From contig CAZDEY010000004.1 in NCBI GenBank assembly GCA_964504565.1, forward strand, positions 186,001 through 250,000: a DNA stretch of 64,000 bases. The letters run 5' to 3'. The position numbers and the translations under genes were made by a program. Positions 8,611-17,164 of this stretch are shown here, piece after piece. Below the pieces are notes generated by a model, which was not told the origin of the DNA, searched no databases, and saw nothing but the letters and a program-made list of their open reading frames with translations. Position 1 is the stretch's first letter. Each line of letters opens with the position of its first letter. This stretch comes from Cesiribacter sp964504565. Lineage in GTDB: Bacteria; Bacteroidota; Bacteroidia; Cytophagales; Cyclobacteriaceae.

Positions 8611-8984
8611 AGCGCCAGTTTGTAAGCCGGATTCTGTAACACCTAAGTGTCCTTATCATTTATCTAGCCCAACAGTCGCCTGTTGGGTCAATCAACCTAC
8701 CCACATTACGAAAGGGGCGGGCCGCCCCCTTTGCTGGCCTACGCCAACAATGTAATGCCTATTTGGTCTTTCAACTCCTGAGGTTTACCCTGCCTTTGCT
8801 GTTACCAGCAAAGCGGTGCGCTCTTACCGCACCATTTCACCCTTACCTGTTGCCAGGCGGTATATTTTCTGTGGCACTGGCTGTATTTGGTTGCCCAAAC
8901 CCTTCCGGTTAGGAAGCAGGATGCCCTACGTTGCCCGGACTTTCCTCTTCTTAGCATGTAAGAAGCGATAAGGCAACTGACGCT
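8611..8984 (-). ncRNA. rnpB: RNase P RNA (class A)
   Basis: The minus strand carries the conserved RNase P RNA core. Near the 5' end is GAGGAAAGTCCGGGC (about 8934-8948). Near the 3' end is ACAGAATCCGGCTTAC, the universally conserved segment before the terminal helix. Start AGCGTCAGTT and end AACTGGCGCT pair as helix P1. Internal segments such as GGGTGAAATGGTGCGGTAAGAGCGCACC match the P10-P12 region. It forms the catalytic subunit that trims tRNA 5' leaders. The ends given are those of the P1 helix and may be off by a few bases. The NtrC-like gene follows directly downstream. Confidence 0.95.
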
Positions 8985-9033
8985 ATTTATAAAATTAGTA
9001 AAATTTTTAAACTCAGCAGTACATTGCCGGTAA

Positions 9034-9438
9034 TTAGTGAACGTCCATACCGGTAAGTTTTAACTCAAACTCATCGGCCAGGGTAGCCACTTCAATAATA
9101 ATTTCTTTAAGTAAAGCCTCCGAGCTGTTCTGTAAATTAGTGGAAGCTTCCACTTTTAGTGATGTATCCACAATTGCAAAGCGGGCGTGGGTAAATTCAC
9201 TGTGTATTTTAAGCAGCTCAACCGCATCTACTTCAGAGTCGAAATCACATACTTTAGATGAAAATTCAATGCCCTCGCGGTCGTATTTCTCATTGTAGCG
9301 CAGTACGCCGAGTACGGTTTGGAAACGGTTGTCATCCAGCGGTACTATAATCACCGACTTGGTTTTGTCGTATTCGGAAAATTGGCCTCCGATCTCGCGG
9401 GCGAAATCTTCCATAAAAGCGTTAAAATTCAATGCCAT
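9034..9438 (-). CDS. Conserved hypothetical protein, 134 residues
   Basis: A soluble acidic protein with no signal peptide or membrane segment. Alternating strands (SVIIVPLDDNRFQTVLGVLRY) and two helices (FMEDFAREIG near the start, SEALLKEIIIEVATLADEFE near the end) suggest the alpha-beta fold seen in the YbjN and type III chaperone-like families, which is only a shape-based guess. It ends about 50 bases upstream of the rnpB 5' end on the same strand and is preceded by the DUF2027-Smr gene. I do not recognise a function. Confidence 0.65.
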   Translation of the reverse strand: MALNFNAFMEDFAREIGGQFSEYDKTKSVIIVPLDDNRFQTVLGVLRYNEKYDREGIEFSSKVCDFDSEVDAVELLKIHSEFTHARFAIVDTSLKVEASTNLQNSSEALLKEIIIEVATLADEFELKLTGMDVH

Positions 9439-9541
9439 GGGTGTCGATTTTAAGGTTATACCTGCGATTTACGCTAAAAATATGCTGCACTTCCATTAAC
9501 TAACCTACGGTTTCGCAGACATGTTATGAAAACAGCAAAAT

Positions 9542-10510
9542 TTACGCTTTTAGTCGAACCAGGGTGGCTCCGTAACCAAATTTTTCCTTCCGAGCATCCT
9601 TAAAGAATTCTACCCCCGAATGTTTGCTTAAGCGGCGGTGAATTTCCTCGCGAAGTACGCCGTTGCCCAAGCCGTGGATGAATGTAATTTCTGCAAGGTT
9701 GCCGGCTATTGCATTTTCCAAATTCTTCTCAAAACATTCCAGTTGGGTGGTTAACATCTCGGATTTGTTTAGTCGATTAGCGTCGGGTGTGATTTTTTCA
9801 ATATGCAAATCGACCTCGGATGGCGGCGGGGCAATTTTAGCTACCGGGGCCGAAAAGCTGCCGTCATTTAATTTATTCTGTAGGTCAGCCTGAATTTGGG
9901 GTTCTTTGCCGGTAGGTAGTTCAAACAAATGCGATTGGCTTTCCAGCACCGGGGTAAAGCGCTTATTGCGGTAAAAAGTAGCCGCTTTGGGCTTTAGCAG
10001 GGTATTCCATATAATATTATGGGTAACGTCGGCTTGCTTCGCGTGGCTAAATGCCAGAATGTTCAGCCCTGGCCATTGTTCAAATTTTTCAATATCTACC
10101 TGATGAATTTTTATAGCTTCTGCCGGGCTTAACTGACCGTAGGCCAGTGGGCTAGTTGTCTTGGCAACAACCGTACTTACCGAATATAGTATATAGTTAC
10201 TGGTTGTATTTATTAGGTAAATACTATACTGCCGGTCATTTATAGGCTTATAGCCTACTGAAAGGGCTAGTTTCGTATCTTTTTTTAATTTGGATACACT
10301 AGGTTTTTGCGTAGCCGAACTTGCTTCAGGTTCAGAATCGCGCTGAAAATAGGTTTCTTCGGCCTTATCAACTACTACCACTTCTTTGCGAAGCATAGGA
10401 ATTAAAAAGCCGTCTTCAATCTCTACTTCAATTAGGTTCTGATCAATCAAACGAGTTATTATACCTTCTTCCGTACCTCTAACCAGGCGTACTTTATCCC
10501 CTACGTTCAT
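9542..10510 (-). CDS. DUF2027 and Smr domain protein
   Basis: A 322-residue protein. The N-terminal 60 residues (MNVGDKVRLVRGTEEGIITR) form a small SH3/KOW-like beta barrel, the start of the Bacteroidetes DUF2027 family. A middle beta-rich domain (about 75-200) is followed by a linker and a C-terminal Smr domain (about 235-322) with the hallmarks EVDLHIEKI, FIHGLGNGVLREEI and a final GYGATLVRL. Smr domains bind or nick nucleic acids in MutS2 and related proteins. This family lacks the MutS ATPase, so a mismatch-repair role is not supported; an RNA or DNA-binding role is inferred. Confidence 0.85.
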   Translation of the reverse strand: MNVGDKVRLVRGTEEGIITRLIDQNLIEVEIEDGFLIPMLRKEVVVVDKAEETYFQRDSEPEASSATQKPSVSKLKKDTKLALSVGYKPINDRQYSIYLINTTSNYILYSVSTVVAKTTSPLAYGQLSPAEAIKIHQVDIEKFEQWPGLNILAFSHAKQADVTHNIIWNTLLKPKAATFYRNKRFTPVLESQSHLFELPTGKEPQIQADLQNKLNDGSFSAPVAKIAPPPSEVDLHIEKITPDANRLNKSEMLTTQLECFEKNLENAIAGNLAEITFIHGLGNGVLREEIHRRLSKHSGVEFFKDARKEKFGYGATLVRLKA

Positions 10511-10560
10511 GTGGCTGTAGTTTTTGCTTTGCAGCGTAAAAAAATTTGGTCTAAAGATAG

Positions 10561-11868
10561 CTAAGATTTATTAGCAACTTCCTTATAGGTATCAATTGCA
10601 TTTTTTCGGCTCTCTTTCAGGTCAACTATAGGTTCCGGATAATCCTTAGTACCCCATTCGGGTATCCAGTCTTTTATATATTTTCGGTCTTTATCGTATT
10701 TGTCGGCCTGGCTTTCCGGGTTAAATACCCTGAAGTAGGGTTGAGCGTCTACGCCGGTGCCGGCCGCCCACTGCCAGCCGCCGTTATTGTTAGCTAGTTC
10801 GTAGTCCAGCAACTTGCGGGCAAAGTAGGCTTCGCCCCAGCGCCAGTCTATTAACAAGTTTCGGGTTAAAAAGCTGGCGCAAACCATGCGAATACGGTTG
10901 TGCATAAACCCGGTTTGGTTAAGTTGCCGCATGCCGGCATCAACTAGGGGCACTCCGGTTTTGCCCTGGCACCATAGTTCAAAGTCTTTTTCCGAATTTT
11001 TCCAGGGTATGTCGCTAAACTTCGAATCGTAGGCTTCTTCAACCACCCGGGGGTTGTTTTCCAAAATATACATGAAAAACTCGCGCCAGATTAGCTCTTG
11101 TAGGTATACCGCGCTCAGTTCTTTAACCTGCCTTATCAGTTGCCTAATGCTTATGGTGCCAAACCGTAAGTGTATTCCTAACCGGCTGGTCTTATCATCA
11201 TAGGGGTAATCGCGGGTTTTAGCGTAATTTTTAACCAGCTTATCGTCTATTTTTCTAGCCGGAAATTCTAAACTGCTTTTCTTAAAACCCATATCTGCTA
11301 AAGAGGGTAAGGGCAAGGCTTTATTTATTTTGTGCAAGGAAGACTTTTTGACCGTGCCGTAATCCGGAAGATCATCATCGGAAAACTTTTCCAGCCACTT
11401 ATTTTTAAAAGGGGTATACACTTTGTAAACTGTACCGCTTCCACTTAATATATCCTGCTTATGGAAAATTACCTGATCTTTAGATAGGTCAAAATCTATA
11501 TCCTGTTTAGCCAGAATGCTCTTTATTTCTTCGTCGCGCTGTTTAGCGTAGGGTTCATAGTCCAGATTGGCAAAAACCTTATTAACCGAAAATTCTTTTA
11601 AAACTTCCTTCCAGACTGCAGCGGGCTTTCCGTACTTAACCAATATATCACTATCTTTCTGCTGAAGCTCTTTTTTAATTTGTTCAATTTCCTGATATAT
11701 AAAGGTAACCCGGGCATCATCCTTATCTTCCAGCTTGTCCAGAATTTCTTTATCAAATATGAATAGGAATAGCAGGGGGGAGCCTTGGTCCTGAGCCTTG
11801 GCAACGGAATGATTATCGAAAAGGCGAAGATCGCGGCGCAACCAAACTATATTTACCGAGTTAGCCAT
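10561..11868 (-). CDS. phr: Deoxyribodipyrimidine photolyase (cryptochrome/photolyase family)
   Basis: A light-driven DNA repair enzyme that reverses cyclobutane pyrimidine dimers using FADH- and an antenna chromophore. ATG 11868 gives MANSVNIVWLRRDLRLFDNH, the standard start, and 435 residues; a longer frame upstream would add a non-family hydrophobic stretch. The N-terminal alpha/beta antenna domain is followed by the helical FAD domain with RLGIHLRFGTISIRQL, LIWREFFMYIL, GVPLVDAGMRQL and the FAD/DNA-binding run ELANNNGGWQWAAGTG. These fit class I CPD photolyases. The C-terminus ends soon after the WIPEW motif as usual. Confidence 0.93.
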   Translation of the reverse strand: MANSVNIVWLRRDLRLFDNHSVAKAQDQGSPLLFLFIFDKEILDKLEDKDDARVTFIYQEIEQIKKELQQKDSDILVKYGKPAAVWKEVLKEFSVNKVFANLDYEPYAKQRDEEIKSILAKQDIDFDLSKDQVIFHKQDILSGSGTVYKVYTPFKNKWLEKFSDDDLPDYGTVKKSSLHKINKALPLPSLADMGFKKSSLEFPARKIDDKLVKNYAKTRDYPYDDKTSRLGIHLRFGTISIRQLIRQVKELSAVYLQELIWREFFMYILENNPRVVEEAYDSKFSDIPWKNSEKDFELWCQGKTGVPLVDAGMRQLNQTGFMHNRIRMVCASFLTRNLLIDWRWGEAYFARKLLDYELANNNGGWQWAAGTGVDAQPYFRVFNPESQADKYDKDRKYIKDWIPEWGTKDYPEPIVDLKESRKNAIDTYKEVANKS

Positions 11869-12015
11869 AGAATAGATATAAAACAGTAAGAAGATAAAGG
11901 CATGCCACTTAAATAGTATTTGTGCCATTTACCTGTTTGTAAATTTTTTTGGCGTTATAATTGTTGTATTCTGGCAGGGTAAAACTACCTGCCATTCGCA
12001 GAATTTAAATTGTAT

Positions 12016-14091
12016 ATGAGACAATCGTTTATATTAATAGTTTTATTAGCTAATCTGTTTATACAGTGCCAGGCCCGCCAATCAGAGTTTGTACCGGTAG
12101 CCGATACTACCTACCTGAGGCCGAGCCCGCAGTTGACCCAGGAAGCTCTGGTAATTAGCCGCGCCTTAAATGCTTATCATTATCAGAAGGTAAATATTAA
12201 CGATGAGCTAAGCGCTAAGATTTTAGAAAACTACCTGGATGCGTTGGACCCTTACAAGTCATACTTTCTGGCTACCGATATACAAAAATTCAATACGGAA
12301 TACGGTGATCGGTTAGACAATGACTTTCAAGAAGGTAACCTGGATGCGGCCTTCGATATTTACAATGTATTCCGCAAGCGCTATCAGGATAGGCAGAATA
12401 CCATAGATAGCCTGGTAAATCTGGAGTACGACTTCACGATTGATGAAACCTACGAAACCGATAGAAAGGATTCAGATTACGCCAAAAATGATGCGGAGCT
12501 TACCGAACTATGGCGCAAAATAATTAAAAGCCAGGCACTTAATTATAAACTGGCAAATAAAGAGTGGGACGAAATCCATAAGAATTTAGGTAAGCGATAC
12601 GCTCAGTTCAATAAAAATATTGGTCAGCAGAAAGTAAGTGATGTATTTCAAACTTATATGAATGCCATTACTGAAGCTTACGATCCGCACACCAGCTATT
12701 TCAGCCCCGCTACCGCCGAAAACTTTCAGATTGATATGAGCCGTAGTTTGGAAGGTATCGGGGCAAGCTTACAGTCCGATGGGGATTATACCAAAGTTGC
12801 CGAAGTTATTGCCGGCGGCCCGGCTTTTAAAAGTAAGCTTATTTTTAAAGATGACCGTATAATTGGCGTTGGGCAGGATGAAGACGGCGAAATGGTGGAC
12901 GTTATTGGCTGGCGCTTAGATGAGGTAGTAAAATTAATTCGCGGCCCTAAAGGTTCTACTGTTCGTTTAAGCCTGCTTAGGGCCAGCGACGGAGCCAATG
13001 CGCTGCCGGTAGAGATTTCATTAGTGCGCGAGAAGGTTAATTTGGAAGACCAACGGGCGCAGAGTATAGTGGTGCCCTACAGCTACAAAAATAAAGAATA
13101 CAAAATTGGGGTAATTAATATTCCTAGTTTTTATATGGATTTTGAAGGAGCTCAGAAGGGCGATCCTAATTACAGCAGTACCACCCGCGATGTACGTAAG
13201 CTAATCTCCGACCTAAAAAAGCAAGGTATTGATGGGTTAGTTATTGACTTAACTTATAATGGTGGTGGCTCCCTTACCGAGGCGGTGGAGTTAACCGGTT
13301 TGTTTATACCCGACGGCCCGGTAGTGCAGGTTAAAAGTACTGATGGCAGTATTGAGGCTTTAAAAGACCCAGACCCGGCGCAGGTATACGATGGTCCGCT
13401 GGCGGTAACTATTAACCGCTTTAGTGCCTCGGCTTCCGAAATATTTGCCGGCGCTATACAAGATTACCACCGCGGTATTATTATTGGTGAGCAGACTTTT
13501 GGTAAGGGCACCGTGCAGAACTTAATAGGCCTTAATCGCTTGGTAGCGCGGGCTGGAAACAATGGTACGCCTAACAATATGGGAGAATTAGGAGAACTTA
13601 AAATTACACTAGCTAAGTTTTACCGCGTAACGGGTAGCAGCACCCAGCATAGAGGTGTATCGCCGGATGTAGCCCTACCTAGTGAATTTGGGGCTTCGGA
13701 GTTTGGAGAAAGCAGCTATCCAACAGCCCTGCCATGGGACCAAATAGCCAAATCAGACTTTAAGCAGTCAAAATCACTTTCCGACAAAAGCTTGAAACGT
13801 ATTCAGGAGAGTTACCAAAATAGGCTGAACAGTGATCAGGAACTGAAAATGCTGGCTCAAAACATAGCTAAGTCTAAAGAAATACGGGAGCGCAGTGAAA
13901 TAAGCCTGAACCTGGAAACCCGTAAAAAGGAAATGGATGAACTTAAAAATAAGGAAGGAAACGAGGGTGAGCTCACCAAGAAGATAAAGAGCTTTGAGTT
14001 GCCGGATGAAGAAGCTAACCAGGCATTGGAAAAATACGACCCTTATGTTAAGGAATCCATACGAATTTTAGCGGAGCTAATTGCCGCCTAA
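12016..14091 (+). CDS. Carboxy-terminal processing (tail-specific) protease, S41 family
   Basis: A 691-residue periplasmic protease. ATG 12016 is chosen over the upstream TTG. The N-terminus MRQSFILIVLLANLFIQC reads as a lipoprotein-type signal with Cys at 18. A long helical N-domain (about 30-220) precedes a PDZ domain (about 230-310, with SLEGIGASLQ and IAGGPAFKSKL) and the S41 catalytic domain (about 350-520). The catalytic Ser is in FSASASEIFAGAI and the Lys in GEQTFGKGTVQ. A charged helical C-domain ends the chain, as in Prc/Tsp proteins. It degrades proteins marked by nonpolar C-termini. It has its own terminator. Confidence 0.92.
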   Translation: MRQSFILIVLLANLFIQCQARQSEFVPVADTTYLRPSPQLTQEALVISRALNAYHYQKVNINDELSAKILENYLDALDPYKSYFLATDIQKFNTEYGDRLDNDFQEGNLDAAFDIYNVFRKRYQDRQNTIDSLVNLEYDFTIDETYETDRKDSDYAKNDAELTELWRKIIKSQALNYKLANKEWDEIHKNLGKRYAQFNKNIGQQKVSDVFQTYMNAITEAYDPHTSYFSPATAENFQIDMSRSLEGIGASLQSDGDYTKVAEVIAGGPAFKSKLIFKDDRIIGVGQDEDGEMVDVIGWRLDEVVKLIRGPKGSTVRLSLLRASDGANALPVEISLVREKVNLEDQRAQSIVVPYSYKNKEYKIGVINIPSFYMDFEGAQKGDPNYSSTTRDVRKLISDLKKQGIDGLVIDLTYNGGGSLTEAVELTGLFIPDGPVVQVKSTDGSIEALKDPDPAQVYDGPLAVTINRFSASASEIFAGAIQDYHRGIIIGEQTFGKGTVQNLIGLNRLVARAGNNGTPNNMGELGELKITLAKFYRVTGSSTQHRGVSPDVALPSEFGASEFGESSYPTALPWDQIAKSDFKQSKSLSDKSLKRIQESYQNRLNSDQELKMLAQNIAKSKEIRERSEISLNLETRKKEMDELKNKEGNEGELTKKIKSFELPDEEANQALEKYDPYVKESIRILAELIAA

Positions 14092-14105
14092 CCTATAGCT
14101 TGAAT

Positions 14106-14132
14106 AAGCCTGGCTTGGTGCCGGGCTTTTCT
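14106..14132 (+). terminator. Terminator after the S41 protease
   Basis: AAGCCTGGC at 14106-14114 pairs with GCCGGGCTT at 14120-14128 (one mismatch), loop TTGGT, followed by TTCTATTTT. It lies 15 bases past the protease stop. Confidence 0.8.
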
Positions 14133-14146
14133 ATTTTAACACTTAT

Positions 14147-14680
14147 ATGAAGAATTATATTTTACTGGCTCTATTAACCTTATTGGCTATCGCAAATGTT
14201 TCGGCGCAAACCAAAACCTTTGTGTTGGTTCGGCACATGGAAAAGCAGAGTTCTCTTTCAGCTAATCCTCAACTTACTGATCAGGGCCAGTTAAATAGCC
14301 AGATGTTGGCGCAAATGCTAAGCTTAATTACGTTTGACGGAATATATAGCACCCCCTACGCCCGTACCGAAGCTACCGTGGCTCCCAAGGCCGGTCAAGA
14401 TTCGATAACAATACAGTTATATCAGCCCACCGAAGGAATAAAGCTGCTCAATAGTTTAGTTGAGGGTAATTTGACGCAAGATAGAAACTACCTGATAGCG
14501 GGGCATAGTAATACCATTCCGGATTTGGTTAATTACCTGCTTAAACAGGAAGCAATTGCCCCAATGGCCGAAACCGACTACGGTAAGGTGTTTGTAATTA
14601 CGCTGTCTCCTAATTCAGAGCCTAACCTGCTAATTTTGAAGATTCCCGGCTGTAGAGAATCTAAAGAACCGCAGAATTAG
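14147..14680 (+). CDS. Secreted histidine phosphatase-family protein
   Basis: A 177-residue protein with a cleavable signal peptide (MKNYILLALLTLLAIANVSAQ). The mature part has the phosphohistidine motif RHMEK (about 31-35; the family usually has RHGE or RHAE), YSTPYARTEAT with the second Arg, and AGHSNTIPDLV with the second catalytic His. This is the SixA/phosphoglycerate mutase-like branch. It would act in the periplasm on an unknown phosphomonoester. It is a single gene between the protease terminator and the hut operon, and its last bases overlap a small ORF on the opposite strand. Confidence 0.85.
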   Translation: MKNYILLALLTLLAIANVSAQTKTFVLVRHMEKQSSLSANPQLTDQGQLNSQMLAQMLSLITFDGIYSTPYARTEATVAPKAGQDSITIQLYQPTEGIKLLNSLVEGNLTQDRNYLIAGHSNTIPDLVNYLLKQEAIAPMAETDYGKVFVITLSPNSEPNLLILKIPGCRESKEPQN

Positions 14681-14823
14681 TTTTGCGAAGAATTTTTCTC
14701 TTTGCTTTTCTGAACCTTGATCGATCCAAATTCTTCTTCGTACGCCAATAGGGCCCTTTCCCAGCCTTTAAGATAGCTGTAGAACAAATTATTGGTGGTG
14801 TTATTAAGGGTTATGTTGATCAT
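14677..14823 (-). CDS. Possible small protein, 48 residues
   Basis: An open frame from ATG 14823 to TAA 14677-14679, encoding a charged peptide with YSYLKGWERALLAYEEEFGS and a Lys-rich C-terminus. Codon use looks coding-like and it fills an otherwise empty gap of about 245 bases, but no promoter or strong ribosome binding site stands out. It overlaps the end of the phosphatase gene by four bases, tail to tail. It is downstream of hutG in the opposite sense of no operon partner. I do not recognise it. Confidence 0.4.
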   Translation of the reverse strand: MINITLNNTTNNLFYSYLKGWERALLAYEEEFGSIKVQKSKEKNSSQN

Positions 14824-14925
14824 GCCGCTACTTTATCTACTTCACTTGTGATTAAGGTAAACTTTAAAACGGCTCTAAAATTACTATATGTAGTTGGGTA
14901 GTACAACAACATGTAATAAAATTTC

Positions 14926-15918
14926 TTATTTCGGTTTAGAAGCCAGTTGTTGTACCACCTTTAAAATTTGCCAGGCAGCTAGTTTAGCCGTCCGATTGTC
15001 CAAGTCATATAAGGGGTTTAGCTCGGCAATATCCATACTTATTAACTTCCCCGACTTGACTACAGCAGTAATTATCTGGTTAATTTTTTGGGTGCTTAGC
15101 CCGAACGGATTGACAGTACTTACCCCCGGAGCCGCATCAGCCGAGTATACATCTAAATCCAACGTAAGATAAACTCCTTCAACTTCTGATAGCCAGCGGT
15201 TAAGGTAAGATTGGGTAGATAATGTATCCATTTCAGATAGCTCATCGGCCAACAAATAGTTAGTGCCAGTGTTTTTAGCCTGTTTAAAAAGAGCTTGGGT
15301 GTTCCCGGCCTCCTGGATGCCTAAGCACAGGTAATTAAATCGCAGCTCGTGGTGCTTTCTTAAATCCCATATTTGCCGAAAGGGGGTACCGCTGCTGCTC
15401 TGTTCGCTGTAGCTCCGCAAATCAAAATGGGCGTCCAGGTTAATTATACCGAGTGCCGAGCCGATAGTCTCCTTAGTATATTTATGTAAACCCAAGTAGT
15501 GGCCGTAGGCTACCTCATGCCCACCGCCTAAAACAATTGGGAAAAACCCGTATTCCAACAGCTTGGCAACTTTATCGCCTAGTAACTGCTGGGTGCTTTC
15601 CAGGTTCTGGCTAGGGCATATTACATTGCCCGCATCGAAAAGAGAAACCCTTTCACTACTAAAGTGTACTGGTAAGGAGGCCAGTGATTTGCGTATACAA
15701 TCCGGGCCGCCCTGGGCTCCAATTCTGCCTTTGTTCCGGCGAACTCCCTCGTCGGAGCAGAAGCCCAGAAAAGCAATGTTTAGATCGGCCCCGGCCTTAT
15801 GCAGGGGGGTGCTGGAAGCATCCAGAATTTGCACGGCTTGGTGCCAGCGCAAGCCGTCTGTACCGTCTTCGGTATCAATGCGGCCTTGCCAGTATTTTTT
15901 ATTGGCTAACTGGTACAT
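14926..15918 (-). CDS. hutG: Formimidoylglutamase
   Basis: The last step of this histidine pathway: N-formimino-L-glutamate plus water gives glutamate and formamide. The 330-residue protein is an arginase-fold Mn enzyme. Metal-binding motifs are GGGHEVAYGHY, NLDAHFDLR and LTLDLDVYSADAAPGVSTVN, all in the usual order. It overlaps the hutI stop codon by one base, so the two are translationally coupled. It closes the hut operon. The length and order match the arginase-type HutG rather than the two-step HutF/HutG route. Confidence 0.9.
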   Translation of the reverse strand: MYQLANKKYWQGRIDTEDGTDGLRWHQAVQILDASSTPLHKAGADLNIAFLGFCSDEGVRRNKGRIGAQGGPDCIRKSLASLPVHFSSERVSLFDAGNVICPSQNLESTQQLLGDKVAKLLEYGFFPIVLGGGHEVAYGHYLGLHKYTKETIGSALGIINLDAHFDLRSYSEQSSSGTPFRQIWDLRKHHELRFNYLCLGIQEAGNTQALFKQAKNTGTNYLLADELSEMDTLSTQSYLNRWLSEVEGVYLTLDLDVYSADAAPGVSTVNPFGLSTQKINQIITAVVKSGKLISMDIAELNPLYDLDNRTAKLAAWQILKVVQQLASKPK

Positions 15919-17153
15919 TAGGTGTTGCTCAATAATCTACTTCCGGATTTCCAGACTAACGAGGGTTTCATCTTTCCTTGATAGTACAATATATCTCGAT
16001 AGTCCTTTGTTGGAAAAGAAATAAAATCTGCGATATATTCTTTGGCCAGTACCCCCCGGTCAGATAACCGAAGGGCGTAGGCGGCCCTAAAGGTAATAGC
16101 TGCCAGAGTTTCGATTAGGCTAAGCTTTTGGGCGGCGCCTAACACTGCGGCTTGCATAAGCAAATCGCCCATGGGGGCACTACCGGGGTTCCAGTCAGTA
16201 GCTATAGCCAGGCAGCTTCCGGCGTCTAGCAATTTGCGCGCCGGGGTATACTGTATGCCTAAGCCTAAAGAGGCCCCCGGTAAAGCCACGGCTACCACCT
16301 CAGATTGAGCCAACAATTTAATACCGGAGTGGTCAGTTCTTTCCAGGTGATCGGCACTGGCCGCGCCAACCCTCACTGCAACCTTAGTGCCTTGGCTACT
16401 AAACTGATCGGCGTGGGCGGTAATTTGGAAGCCGGCACGTTTGGCTTTCAGTAGATAGGGTTCGGCGATGGCGGCCGGAAAGGCTTCGTCCTCAATAAAA
16501 ATATCGATTCGCTTAGCTAATTCTTGTTCCTGTAGAATACCGAATAAGTTTTTCTCTATTTCTTCCAGCCATTCATTAGGTTGGCTTACATGCTTTGGCG
16601 AAACGTGGGCCGCCAGGCAGGTTGGTACCAAATCAGCTTTTAGTTGAAAATTGGCAGCCTTAATAGCTCGGAGCATTTTAACTTCTTGCTCAATGGTTAA
16701 GCCATAGCCGCTTTTAACCTCAATTGTAGTTACCCCTTCCCTAAAGTGACGGTTGGCCCGGTTAATTACGCCCACCGTTAATTCTTCCAAAGATGCCTCG
16801 CGGGTACTGCCTACGGTTTCGTGTATACCGCCGCCCTGGCTCAAAATTTCCTGATAAGATTTACCGGCTATGCGCATACTATAGTCGCGCGCCCGGCTGC
16901 CCCCGTAACAAATATGGGTATGGCAATCGATTAGGCCAGGTATACAAACCGAATCAGACTCAACTACATCGAGTTTTGCCGCAGGATAATCAGTTTTTAG
17001 CTGCTGGTAATTACCTACGGCTACTACCTTTCCTCCCTCATGGACAATACCCCCGTTCTCAATAATTTGCAATGAATTATCAGACAATGCCCCCTTCAAG
17101 GAAAGCTTATCCATTGGTAATAATTGAGAGAACGGTCCGCTAAGTATCAGCAT
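15918..17153 (-). CDS. hutI: Imidazolonepropionase
   Basis: Third enzyme of histidine breakdown: hydrolyses 4-imidazolone-5-propanoate to N-formimino-L-glutamate. A 411-residue amidohydrolase. Metal site motif DCHTHICYGG (about 77-86), ITAHADQFSS with a metal His, and IATDWNPGSAP with the metal Asp are all present. The segment SYQEILSQGGGIHETVGSTR is a family hallmark. It starts 12 bases after hutU and overlaps hutG by one base, consistent with one operon. It is cytoplasmic. Confidence 0.93.
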   Translation of the reverse strand: MLILSGPFSQLLPMDKLSLKGALSDNSLQIIENGGIVHEGGKVVAVGNYQQLKTDYPAAKLDVVESDSVCIPGLIDCHTHICYGGSRARDYSMRIAGKSYQEILSQGGGIHETVGSTREASLEELTVGVINRANRHFREGVTTIEVKSGYGLTIEQEVKMLRAIKAANFQLKADLVPTCLAAHVSPKHVSQPNEWLEEIEKNLFGILQEQELAKRIDIFIEDEAFPAAIAEPYLLKAKRAGFQITAHADQFSSQGTKVAVRVGAASADHLERTDHSGIKLLAQSEVVAVALPGASLGLGIQYTPARKLLDAGSCLAIATDWNPGSAPMGDLLMQAAVLGAAQKLSLIETLAAITFRAAYALRLSDRGVLAKEYIADFISFPTKDYRDILYYQGKMKPSLVWKSGSRLLSNT

Positions 17154-17164
17154 CTAAAGACAAT